DNA of 29,562 nt from Blastococcus sp. (GTDB lineage Bacteria; Actinomycetota; Actinomycetes; Mycobacteriales; Geodermatophilaceae), in NCBI GenBank assembly GCA_025963345.1, contig JAOPUS010000433.1, positions 1 through 29,562 of the forward strand. The letters run 5' to 3'. Under the pieces are notes generated by a model. It was not told the DNA's origin. It saw nothing but the letters and a program-made list of their open reading frames with translations, and made no database searches. A program made the position numbers and the translations under genes. Positions 1 to 6,400 of the stretch are shown here, piece after piece. Within the stretch, counting starts at the first letter, position 1, and the number at the start of each line of letters is the position of its first letter.

Positions 1-521
1 CGGCGCTGTTCGGCGCGCCGATGACCACCTACACGGCGGTGCTCCTGGCGAACACAGCCGTGCCGTCATGGCACGCGTTCCGCGAGAAGCTGCCGTTCGT
101 CTTCGCCGGCTCCGCGATGGCCGCCGGCGGCGGGATCTGCATGGTCTTCACGCCCGTGGACGAAGCCGGACCGGCGCGGAAGATGGCAGTGACCGGAGCG
201 GCCATCGAACTGGCCATGGTGCACCAGGTCGAGAACGACGACAGCATCGTGTCGGAGCCGTATCACCTGGGCCGGGCCGGCAAGCTCATGCAGGCGGCCA
301 AGACGTGCACGGCAGCGGGGGCCGCGCTGACCCTGGTGGCCGGGCGCACGCGGCTCGGCGCGGTTGCGTCAGGAACGCTATTGGCGGCCGGTTCGCTGCT
401 CACCCGGTTCGGCGTCTTCGACGCCGGCATGGCCAGCGCCAAGGACCCCAAGTACACGGTCGTCCCGCAGCGGGAGCGGATGGCGGCACGAGAGGCCGAG
501 GCCCGCTCCGTCACCCGCTGA
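1..521 (+). CDS. nrfD: NrfD/PsrC-type polysulfide reductase membrane subunit, C-terminal part (5' end outside window)
   Basis: Open from the left edge in the frame of codons at 3, 6 and so on, ending at TGA 519-521; 166 residues follow the first visible Met, but the true start lies upstream. The opening TYTAVLLANTAVPSWH is the characteristic NrfD segment, a transmembrane helix with an Asn-Thr-Ala-Val-Pro turn. More hydrophobic segments follow (FVFAGSAMAAGGGICM, TAAGAALTLVAG, ASGTLLAAGSLLTRFGVF), then a short charged cytoplasmic tail. NrfD proteins are quinone-interacting membrane anchors of molybdopterin or cytochrome oxidoreductases; the partner subunits must lie upstream. The gene is unrelated to the polysaccharide genes and marks the left border of that locus: its 3' end recurs, frameshifted, near 19.7 kb. 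The family call is firm, the substrate is unknown. Confidence 0.85.
   Translation, partial: ALFGAPMTTYTAVLLANTAVPSWHAFREKLPFVFAGSAMAAGGGICMVFTPVDEAGPARKMAVTGAAIELAMVHQVENDDSIVSEPYHLGRAGKLMQAAKTCTAAGAALTLVAGRTRLGAVASGTLLAAGSLLTRFGVFDAGMASAKDPKYTVVPQRERMAAREAEARSVTR
351..439 (+). repeat. Left copy of 89-bp direct repeat inside nrfD 3' end
   Basis: This block starts CGGCTCGGCGCGGTTGCG and matches 19695-19783 at 88 of 89 positions; the only mismatch is C at 404 versus G in the right copy. Sequence on either side is also homologous but clearly more diverged, so the block stands out as recently exchanged or conserved. The two copies enclose the polysaccharide locus in direct orientation, as expected for an island inserted in the 3' end of a gene or for a recombination scar. 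Confidence 0.85.
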
Positions 522-598
522 GTGATGGCGACGGCCGCTCCGCCCGGGCGCGCTCCTGCGGGTGCCGCGAGGGCTGCCGCCAGAGCCGACGTCCTCCT

Positions 599-1846
599 TC
601 AGTCTCCCGGGGGCCGAGCCGTGGCGCCGGTGCGGAGCAGGCGCTTGGCGTGCGTGACGATGGCGCGCCCGGCCGTGGTGCGGCGGGCCAATTCGTAGGT
701 CAGGCGCAAGGCCGCCGGGCGGATCAGCTCCACCGGTGCCGGGTAGTGGCACAGCTGCCCGCCGAAGCGCGCCTTGTAACGGTCGGGACCGGGTAGCGCG
801 TCGAAGTTCCGGAGGTCTCTGGACAGCAGCAGGGGGAGCGACTGGTCACGCACGCCGCCGAAGTCATACCAGCGATAGCCGTTCGCCTTGGCCCATCGGA
901 TGGCGGTCCAGTCGACCGCCGCCGGCACGTTGAGCCGCCGCGCTTCCTCGGAGGGGGAGAAGCCGACGAACCGTCCCCTCAGTACCCCCCCGCACCCGGT
1001 GAGGAGAAGCATCGCCACGGGGCGGCCGGCGGCCTCGCCGATGAAGCCGACGAGGTGTCCGGACCCGGCCAGTTCCCGGTGCATGACGGCCAAATACGCG
1101 GTACCGAAGAGAGGAGTCGAGCCCTGACGCCAGCTCGTCGCGGCCAAGAGTTCGGCGAGCAGCGGAAGGTCCTCGGCGGTGCTCGGGCGGACGGCGACTC
1201 CGTGTGACTCCCAGCGGTTCGTCCACTGACGGAGGCTCTTGCTCAAGTTCCGGCGCAGCTCGTCCTCGTCGACGCTGAGATCCAAGCGCAGGGACGCCGT
1301 CGGCGCGATGCCGGCGTCCGAGGGCCGGAAACCCCGGCGCAGGAGGGCCTCGGACGTGTGCGTCGCGCCGTCGGGCGGTTGTACGAAGAAGAGGCGAAAT
1401 CGCGTGCGACCGAGGTGGGCGATGGCGTCGGCGAGGGTGTCATGGGCCGACGCGGGCTCGCCGACGACCGGCGACACGAGCGGGCCGTTCGACAGGTAGG
1501 CGACCGGGCCGAGCCCGGCCACCTGTCGCATCAGGATCTGCGCTCCTCCGGCCAGGTGGTCGCCCTTCTCGACGAAGACGTAGAGGGGGTGGTAGCCGGC
1601 CTGCTCTCGCAGTCGGGCCCAAGCCGACAGCTGGGTCACGTCCGAGAGCGGCACCGACCGGACGAGCTCGTCCCAGGCCCGCAACCGGTCCGGACCCGGT
1701 GCGTCTTCCACCCGACCGACGAGCCGGGTGCCGCCGGTCGGTTCCGGCAGCGCAGTGCCGGCCCGGCAACCGGTCGGCCCAGCGAGCGTGGTCGAGCGCG
1801 GTGTCGCGGACCGTATCGCCCGTGTCTTCGCGCGTCGTGCGCCCAA
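599..1846 (-). CDS. FemAB/GNAT-fold acyltransferase (first copy)
   Basis: Encodes about 415 residues. I choose TTG at 1846 because GGAGG lies five bases upstream and an identical 19-nt leader precedes the TTG of the homologue at 14428; an in-frame ATG at 1882 has no such support. The sequence has the two GNAT-like halves of the FemAB/FemX family: an N-terminal half with AWDELVRSVPLSDVTQLSAW, and a C-terminal half with GRPVAMLLLTGCGGVLRGRFV and the hallmark WYDFGG. Known members transfer amino acids from aminoacyl-tRNA to lipid II or related glycan substrates; some occur in exopolysaccharide clusters. It is a close paralogue of the protein at 13175-14428. It converges with nrfD. The family is secure, the acceptor is inferred to be the polysaccharide or its lipid-linked unit. 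Confidence 0.82.
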   Translation of the reverse strand: MGARRAKTRAIRSATPRSTTLAGPTGCRAGTALPEPTGGTRLVGRVEDAPGPDRLRAWDELVRSVPLSDVTQLSAWARLREQAGYHPLYVFVEKGDHLAGGAQILMRQVAGLGPVAYLSNGPLVSPVVGEPASAHDTLADAIAHLGRTRFRLFFVQPPDGATHTSEALLRRGFRPSDAGIAPTASLRLDLSVDEDELRRNLSKSLRQWTNRWESHGVAVRPSTAEDLPLLAELLAATSWRQGSTPLFGTAYLAVMHRELAGSGHLVGFIGEAAGRPVAMLLLTGCGGVLRGRFVGFSPSEEARRLNVPAAVDWTAIRWAKANGYRWYDFGGVRDQSLPLLLSRDLRNFDALPGPDRYKARFGGQLCHYPAPVELIRPAALRLTYELARRTTAGRAIVTHAKRLLRTGATARPPGD

Positions 1847-1861
1847 CGATTCCTCCGGACA
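1843..1861 (-). promoter_or_regulatory. Conserved ribosome-binding leader with TTG start, copy 1
   Basis: On the minus strand this reads TGTCCGGAGGAATCGTTGG: a Shine-Dalgarno GGAGG, five bases, then the TTG start. The same 19 bases occur at 14425-14443 in front of the paralogous gene, while the bases further upstream differ. This fixes the start codon of both genes. Confidence 0.75.
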
Positions 1862-1941
1862 ATTCTGGGGGCTTCGTGGCATGCGCCGACGTCGTGCCGG
1901 AGAACAGCGCGACGAAAGAGCACGGGCAATGAATCCTTTTC

Positions 1942-1973
1942 GTCATCCCCTCGCGTCGGGGTGAGGGGATGAC
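1942..1973 (-). terminator. Perfect 11-bp inverted repeat between GT and FemAB genes
   Basis: GTCATCCCCTC and GAGGGGATGAC pair perfectly around a 10-nt loop. No T-run follows on either strand. It lies downstream of the glycosyltransferase gene and about 95 bp upstream of the FemAB start, so it could be a U-less terminator or an operator for the FemAB gene. Confidence 0.45.
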
Positions 1974-2021
1974 AGTGTCCCGCGACGGCCACCGGGTCAA
2001 CACGAACGAGGGCGGACTGAA

Positions 2022-2045
2022 AAAAATGGCTACCTCGGTAGTCTC
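2022..2045 (-). terminator. Candidate intrinsic terminator after the glycosyltransferase
   Basis: On the minus strand the short stem CTACCGAGGTAG, with an imperfect outer extension, is followed by ATTTTTT, about 50 bp past the stop of the GT gene. The stem is weak, so the call rests mainly on the T-run and the position. Confidence 0.4.
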
Positions 2046-2091
2046 ACGTGTGCATTCAGTTGCGTTATGACAGAACTGAGGAGGAAAGCCG

Positions 2092-3069
2092 CTACGACGC
2101 CAGTTCGAACGGGGGTGGATCGGTGTGCCGTCTCACCCGAGAGCCGAGAGCACGGATCAGATCGTCGAGGACGATCCGGTCTGCGGCCCGGTGCAGCGCC
2201 AGTCCTCGATCATCGAGTTCTCTGCCGAGTTCCGACTGGTGACCGTCGACGGTCTCGCCGAGTTGTGGGGACCGGCTGGCGAGAACGGGGAGCCGGCCGG
2301 CGAAGAGCGCGACCAGTGACGAGCCGGTCCCCGCGTGGCTCACCACGATGTCGGCCTCGGCGACCGCGGCTCGTAGTCGTGCCGCCGGCAGGAAGGGATG
2401 CGCGGCGATCGGCAGGTGGCCGGTCGGGGTGCTTCCCGTCTGCCACAGCACCTCGACGGGGCACCCGGTCGCGGTCGACAGCTCGCCGTCCGCGGCGAGC
2501 AGCGGGACCAGACGTTCGATCAACCGGGAGAAGCCGAACTCCGGGGCGACGCCGACCGTGACAACGACCCGGATGGGTCCGACGTCGCTGGTCCTGGGGG
2601 CGGCCTCCGCCTCGAAGCCGTCGAAGACGCTGCCACGGTAGAGCCAGCGACGCCCAGCCCAGCCGCGGTACTGGGTGTAGCGCAACACGCTCGGTGTTGC
2701 CTGGAGCAGACGTCCGGTGAGGGACGGGCCGCCGACCCGTGTGGCGCTCTCGATGTAGTGGCAGGACACGCCGCGCGCGGCCAGGTAGGGCAGGTAGCCC
2801 AGGGCGATGCCGGATCCCGTGGAGATCACCCGGGTGACGCCCCGCTCGCGCCACAGCCGGTGCGCGGTGGGCACGCAGCGGGCGACGTCCGCCACGCCGC
2901 GGATACCGACGTAGGGGACGAACGTCACGGCACGGTCAGCGAGCAGCGAGCGGCTCTGCTCGTTCTCGTCGGTCACCCACAGGGCTTCCCCTTCCGGAGG
3001 TACCCGCGAGGCCAGGAAATCCAGTTGCTGCAGGTGGCCTCCGGTCGTGGCGACGAAGAGGGTGGTCAT
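2092..3069 (-). CDS. Alg14/Alg13-like (GT28/MurG-superfamily) glycosyltransferase, single chain
   Basis: Encodes 325 residues. The N-terminal half has the Alg14/PssD signature TTGGHLQQL at about residues 8-15, with STGSG at 83-87 and YIES at 105-108. The C-terminal half has the Alg13/PssE-type donor-binding motif VVSHAGTGSSL at 242-252. These two halves are separate proteins in many exopolysaccharide loci and are fused here. The likely role is transfer of a sugar from a UDP-sugar to the lipid-linked oligosaccharide at the inner membrane face. The start ATG overlaps the stop of a 7-codon ORF by four bases. The gene lies directly behind a decayed oxidoreductase and is probably transcribed from the promoter that gene left behind. 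Donor and linkage cannot be told. Confidence 0.82.
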   Translation of the reverse strand: MTTLFVATTGGHLQQLDFLASRVPPEGEALWVTDENEQSRSLLADRAVTFVPYVGIRGVADVARCVPTAHRLWRERGVTRVISTGSGIALGYLPYLAARGVSCHYIESATRVGGPSLTGRLLQATPSVLRYTQYRGWAGRRWLYRGSVFDGFEAEAAPRTSDVGPIRVVVTVGVAPEFGFSRLIERLVPLLAADGELSTATGCPVEVLWQTGSTPTGHLPIAAHPFLPAARLRAAVAEADIVVSHAGTGSSLVALFAGRLPVLASRSPQLGETVDGHQSELGRELDDRGLALHRAADRIVLDDLIRALGSRVRRHTDPPPFELAS

Positions 3070-3089
3070 CGGACCGGCTCAGCATTCAT
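3066..3089 (-). CDS. 7-codon upstream ORF (MNAEPVR) coupled to the GT gene
   Basis: ATG at 3089 is preceded on the minus strand by GGGAGAGGTCC, a good ribosome site. After seven codons the TGA shares four bases (ATGA) with the start of the glycosyltransferase at 3069. Translation of the GT gene is therefore likely to depend on termination and restart. It resembles the short ORFs in front of other genes of this locus. It is too short for a homology test. Confidence 0.5.
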   Translation of the reverse strand: MNAEPVR

Positions 3090-3119
3090 GGACCTCTCCC
3101 TTGTCATCGCCCAGGCGCG

Positions 3120-3409
3120 GCGAAGGACCGGTCACAGGTGCGGCCGGCCATCACCTCGTCGCCGCGCTCCGCGGCTCGGTCGATCAATAGCTCCGCGTCG
3201 TCGACCGAGGTGGTGAGCGGCTTCTCGAGAACGCACGTGCAGGCCGGCGTCGATCGCCTGCAGGCCGATGCTGAGGGCTGCCCGGCGGGGTGGCGATGAC
3301 GACCGCGACACGCGCACGCCGGGAATGCTGCTCGGCACTCGGGCGTGTTTCGACCCCCAGTAGCCATGACCGACGACAGCAACGCTTGTCCGTAGTGGTG
3401 GCCCCGCAA
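3120..3409 (-). pseudogene. Truncated, frameshifted Gfo/Idh/MocA oxidoreductase remnant
   Basis: This is homologous at DNA level to the first ~390 bp of the intact oxidoreductase gene at 16590-17717. Reading the minus strand, VAVVGHGYWGSKHARV lies in one frame, VAVVIATPPGS in another, and LEKPLTTSVDDAELLIDRAA in a third. Compared with the intact copy there is a 1-nt deletion near the start, an internal deletion of about 105 nt after the first strand of the Rossmann fold, further small indels, and loss of everything after the segment matching VGHTFEFN. The start equivalent is TTG at 3409; the AAGGGGG ribosome site of the intact gene is still present. No NAD-binding enzyme can be made from it. 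Confidence 0.85.
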
Positions 3410-3561
3410 AGTGACCCCCTTGGATCAAGGCATGCGGCCCTTTCGTCGGCACGTGGGGAAGGCTCGACGCGCATCGCATTCAGGGCCCGACGGCATTCCC
3501 GTCGAGCCGTAGTGGTCGACGAGGGATGACCCGCCATCACCCTGCGCCACCTGGTGTGGGC

Positions 3562-3590
3562 ACATTGGCTTGCCGGTCAGGATGCGTCAA
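3562..3590 (-). promoter_or_regulatory. Promoter retained upstream of the oxidoreductase remnant
   Basis: The minus strand reads TTGACG, 17 bases, CAATGT. The same layout (TTGACG, 17 bases, CAATGC) occurs at 17855-17883 in front of the intact oxidoreductase, with TTGACGC and GACCGGC conserved. The -35 is a good vegetative match, the -10 a weak one; conservation between two copies is the stronger argument. It may now drive the glycosyltransferase gene. Confidence 0.55.
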
Positions 3591-3600
3591 CCCCCTCAGG

Positions 3601-3640
3601 GGACGGCTAATGACTTCCTTCGAAAAAGGGAAGTCCGTCC
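3601..3640. repeat. Interrupted inverted repeat next to the promoter
   Basis: GGACGG and ACTTCC on the left, separated by CTAATG, pair with the contiguous GGAAGTCCGTCC on the right around the loop TTCGAAAAAG. This gives 12 bp of perfect pairing with a one-sided 6-nt bulge. It sits about 11 bp upstream of the -35 at 3585-3590, a place where a regulator could bind. The second copy of this regulatory region lacks it. Confidence 0.4.
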
Positions 3641-3686
3641 GCAGTCACTGCCCGTAGCTGCGTCATTAATTGATCTTGCGAAGCAG

Positions 3687-3704
3687 GCCGGAATGGGTTG
3701 CACA
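3687..3704 (+). promoter_or_regulatory. 18-nt conserved leader/promoter element, copy 1
   Basis: GCCGGAATGGGTTGCACA is identical to 18193-18210. In both places it lies 130-145 bp upstream of CGGAGGACTCATGGAT, which opens a short ORF ahead of the first plus-strand gene. The sequence between the two elements is not conserved. It could be part of a promoter or an RNA element; which sigma factor or ligand is unknown. A perfect 10-bp palindrome, GGAACGTTCC, lies just downstream at 3720-3729. Confidence 0.55.
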
Positions 3705-3838
3705 TCGGTCGGCCCCCGGGGAACGTTCCGCGGGTACTCGGCGGAGGGCGCGGTGGTAAGGGCTGGGCGGCCCGCGCCGCGGTGCGGGGTGGGCGCGACC
3801 AGAGGCAGCCTTGCGACAAGGTCCCAGACGGAGGACTC

Positions 3839-3988
3839 ATGGATGCGGTACGGACGACGAGATCAATCCCTGCGGGTGACCTCGCCCGCTGCGTACCTCA
3901 CGGGCCGGCCCTGTCCCCCTGTGCGCCTGAGCCGGACGGGGAGACTCGGGGAGGCGGATCTCCGCGCTTCGCTGGAAGAGCGTCATGA
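3839..3988 (+). CDS. 49-codon upstream ORF coupled to the methyltransferase gene
   Basis: ATG 3839 follows the strong ribosome site CGGAGGACTC and opens MDAVRTTRSIPAGDLARCV. The TGA at 3986-3988 overlaps the ATG of the methyltransferase by four bases. The start region is nearly the same as at 18335 (CGGAGGACTCATGGAT shared). The peptide is rich in Pro, Gly, Arg and Ala and matches no family I know. It may be a leader peptide for translational coupling, or the relic of a gene start left by rearrangement. Confidence 0.5.
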   Translation: MDAVRTTRSIPAGDLARCVPHGPALSPCAPEPDGETRGGGSPRFAGRAS

Positions 3989-4653
3989 GAGGCGCTGTTT
4001 TCAACAAGGTCATCAAGCCGCCCTACGTCTGGACCCGTGCTGCGCTCGGGAACGCGCTGTTCGATGCGCGCTATGGGATCGATACGCACGGTGCCGTGGA
4101 GCTCTCCGATCTTGGCATTGCGGCCGCGGACCGGCAGGACTACATGCCGGCTGGCCTGCACACGCTCCGACGGATCCTTCCCCGGCGAAACGTGCGGTGC
4201 GACGACGTATTCGTCGACTTCGGCTCGGGCAAGGGCAGAACCGTTCTCCAGGCCGCCATGCAGTACCCCTTCCGCCGGGTCTATGGCGTAGAGCTCTCTC
4301 CGGACCTACATGCAGTCGCGGAACGAAACCTTCGTCTCGTCTCGCGCCGGTTGCGCTGCGGAGACGTCCGACTTGTGTGCTGTGACGCGCTCGACTTCGA
4401 GATTCCGGACGACGTCACGGTGGCCTCGTTCCACAACCCCTTCGGGGGCGAGACCTTCCAGGCGGTGATCCGCCGCGTGCTCGACTCGCTCGACCGGGCA
4501 CCTCGTCGGCTCCGGGTCATCTACGTCAATCCAGTGGAGGAATCGGTGTTGCTGCGGACCGGTCGGTTCCGGCTGGTCAGGCAGTTGCGCGGCTGGCGGC
4601 CGGGCAAGGAGTGGTCGCGGTCCAACTCCACCCGTCTCTACGAGGCGACGTGA
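3985..4653 (+). CDS. Class I SAM-dependent methyltransferase
   Basis: Encodes 222 residues. Motif I is VFVDFGSGKGRTVLQAA (about residues 79-95), followed by the acidic motif VYGVELSPDLHAVAERN, where the Glu would bind the ribose of S-adenosylmethionine, and then VRLVCCDALDFEIP with the Asp of motif III. FHNPFGG sits at the catalytic motif IV position. The FGSGKGR form resembles DOT1-like and small-molecule methyltransferases. In this setting it may O- or N-methylate a sugar of the repeat unit. ATG 3985 overlaps the preceding short ORF. The next gene starts about 150 bp on. Confidence 0.8.
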   Translation: MRGAVFNKVIKPPYVWTRAALGNALFDARYGIDTHGAVELSDLGIAAADRQDYMPAGLHTLRRILPRRNVRCDDVFVDFGSGKGRTVLQAAMQYPFRRVYGVELSPDLHAVAERNLRLVSRRLRCGDVRLVCCDALDFEIPDDVTVASFHNPFGGETFQAVIRRVLDSLDRAPRRLRVIYVNPVEESVLLRTGRFRLVRQLRGWRPGKEWSRSNSTRLYEAT

Positions 4654-4775
4654 TCTCCGAGAGAGCTGGTGGTCGGTGAACGCCCATGCCGGCCAGGAAC
4701 GGGAACCCTGTGGCCGGACATGTTCGGTCAGTCGTCTCTGCTCAGCGCGCGATGTTGCGGATGGGCGGGGGACTC

Positions 4776-4799
4776 ATGGGGGACACGAGCTGGGGGTAG
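4776..4799 (+). CDS. 7-codon upstream ORF (MGDTSWG) before the first Wzc-like gene
   Basis: ATG 4776 sits in GGGGGACTCATGGGG, close in sequence to the starts at 3839 and 18335. After seven codons TAG ends at 4799, three bases before the ATG of the Wzc-like gene. Its own GGGGG run within the last codons serves as the ribosome site of the next gene. It may couple or regulate translation; chance cannot be excluded at this length. Confidence 0.4.
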   Translation: MGDTSWG

Positions 4800-4802
4800 C
4801 CG

Positions 4803-6278
4803 ATGGAGCTCCCTGAGGTGTGGACCGCGTTCCGTGCGGGATGGTGGCTGCTGGTGGTCAGTCTGCTGCTCGGTGCCGGTGTGGCTTTCGGGGTCAGCCA
4901 TGTGCAGACGCCGCTCTACCAGTCCTCGACGCAGATGTTCGTGTCGGCGACCTCGTCGAGGACTGCCAGCGACGCGTTGGACGGCAGCCAGCTCGCGCAG
5001 CAGCGGGTCAGCTCCTACGCGGCGCTGATCACCGGGCCTGATCTTGCCGCCCGGGTGATCGACCGGCTGGGGCTTTCGATGACCCCGCACGAGCTGAGCC
5101 AGGAGATCACCGCCACCGTGGCTTCCGGCACGGTTCTCATCGACATCGTCGTCACCGATCCGTCGGCGCAGCGTGCGCAGCAGATAGCGGATGCGGTCGG
5201 TAAAGATTTCCCCGCGATCATCGCCCGACTGGAGACGTCGCCCGGAGGTGGCACCTCCCCGGTGAAGGCCACCGTGACGTATCCCCCGACCCTTCCTGAT
5301 GCGCCGAGCTCACCGAAGATCCTTCGCAACCTTGCCATCGGCGGGGCCCTCGGCCTGCTGCTGGGCGTCGGCGTCGCATTCGTACGTTCCGTGCTCGACC
5401 GCACCATCAAGAGTTCGAGGGACGTCGCGGAGGTAGTGAAGGCTCCAGTCGTCGGGCTGCTCATGCGCGACAAGCAGTTGGCCGGGCAGCATCTGGCCGG
5501 CGTCGGCAGCCGTGCCGAGGATTTTCGCAGGTTGCGCATCAACCTGAAGCACCTCGGCGGCGGCCAGACGCCCTCGGTGCTGATGATCACCAGCGCCGGT
5601 CGTGCCGAGGGAAAGACCACGGTGGCGATCAACCTCGGCATCGCACTCGCCGAGGCCGGCCGCAGAGTCACCATCGTCGAGGCTGACCTGCGCTGGCCGG
5701 CGATCGCAGCTCGCCTGGGGATGGACGACAAGGTCGGGCTGGCCCAGGTCCTCGCCGACAGGGTTACGGTGGATGACGCCGTGCAGCGCTACGGGGCGGA
5801 TGATCTGTCGATCATCCCGGCCGGCCCCATACCGCCCAATCCGGGCGAGCTGGTGGCCTCGGGGAGCATGCCGGCCCTGCTCGAAAAGCTCCGTGAGCGA
5901 AATGACGTCGTGATCGTCGATGCGCCGGCGCTGCTCCCGGTGGCAGATTCATCGGAACTGGCGGCACACGTCGACGGGGTCCTGCTCTCGGTGCGGTACG
6001 GGGTGACCCGGACGGAGTTGCTCGGGCGGGCGGTCGCCGCGCTGGAGCGTGTCGGCGTGACGACGCTGGGCGTGGTCCTCAATGTCGTGCCGCCCGGGGC
6101 CGAGTCGGCCGCGGCGCTCGGCCTCGGGCGCGTTACCGGCCTTCGCGGGCAGCGAGAACGACTCGCCGGCCTCGGCAGCCTTCTGGGACGTGCCTTCTCC
6201 CGAGCCCCTGAGGCATCGGCCCGTTCCGGGGCGGCATGGTCGTCGGCGGAGAAGCGTTCATCGGACTCACTGCCGTGA
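4803..6278 (+). CDS. Wzc/CpsD-like polysaccharide co-polymerase with tyrosine-autokinase domain
   Basis: Encodes 491 residues. A Wzz-type chain-length domain lies between two membrane helices (about 14-33 and 176-194), with the Pro-rich TYPPTLPDAPSSP before the second. The cytoplasmic BY-kinase domain follows: Walker A SAGRAEGKTT with Lys271, Walker A' IVEADLRWP at 291-299 and Walker B VVIVDAPALL at 369-378. BY-kinases control polymer length and export by cycles of oligomerisation and phosphorylation. The C-terminal ~110 residues contain almost no tyrosine and none in a cluster, so the usual phosphorylated tail is missing. The ATG at 4803 has GGGGG seven bases upstream. It has a paralogue at 10812 that lacks the Walker A lysine. 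Confidence 0.9.
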   Translation: MELPEVWTAFRAGWWLLVVSLLLGAGVAFGVSHVQTPLYQSSTQMFVSATSSRTASDALDGSQLAQQRVSSYAALITGPDLAARVIDRLGLSMTPHELSQEITATVASGTVLIDIVVTDPSAQRAQQIADAVGKDFPAIIARLETSPGGGTSPVKATVTYPPTLPDAPSSPKILRNLAIGGALGLLLGVGVAFVRSVLDRTIKSSRDVAEVVKAPVVGLLMRDKQLAGQHLAGVGSRAEDFRRLRINLKHLGGGQTPSVLMITSAGRAEGKTTVAINLGIALAEAGRRVTIVEADLRWPAIAARLGMDDKVGLAQVLADRVTVDDAVQRYGADDLSIIPAGPIPPNPGELVASGSMPALLEKLRERNDVVIVDAPALLPVADSSELAAHVDGVLLSVRYGVTRTELLGRAVAALERVGVTTLGVVLNVVPPGAESAAALGLGRVTGLRGQRERLAGLGSLLGRAFSRAPEASARSGAAWSSAEKRSSDSLP

Positions 6279-6320
6279 TGACGACGGAGCTGCCGCCCCA
6301 CTCTCCCGCCCGGGGGGTAC

Positions 6321-6358
6321 GCCCCGCGGCAGGCCGCCTTGAGCGCGTGCCGCGGGGC
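6321..6358 (+). terminator. Strong 11-bp hairpin between the Wzc-like and Wzy-like genes
   Basis: GCCCCGCGGCA and TGCCGCGGGGC pair perfectly around a 16-nt loop. No T-run follows. It lies 43 bp past the Wzc-like stop and 42 bp before the GTG of the polymerase gene. It may act as an attenuator that lowers expression of the downstream genes or as an RNA-stabilising stem. Confidence 0.5.
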
Positions 6359-6400
6359 AGACCGCCGTCACAGGGCCGGCTCGCCTGACCTGGGAGACAA

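Noticed and set aside
522..598. Bidirectional terminator between nrfD and the first FemAB gene
   Set aside because: The gap of 77 bp is GC-rich with only short, ambiguous pairings and no T-run.
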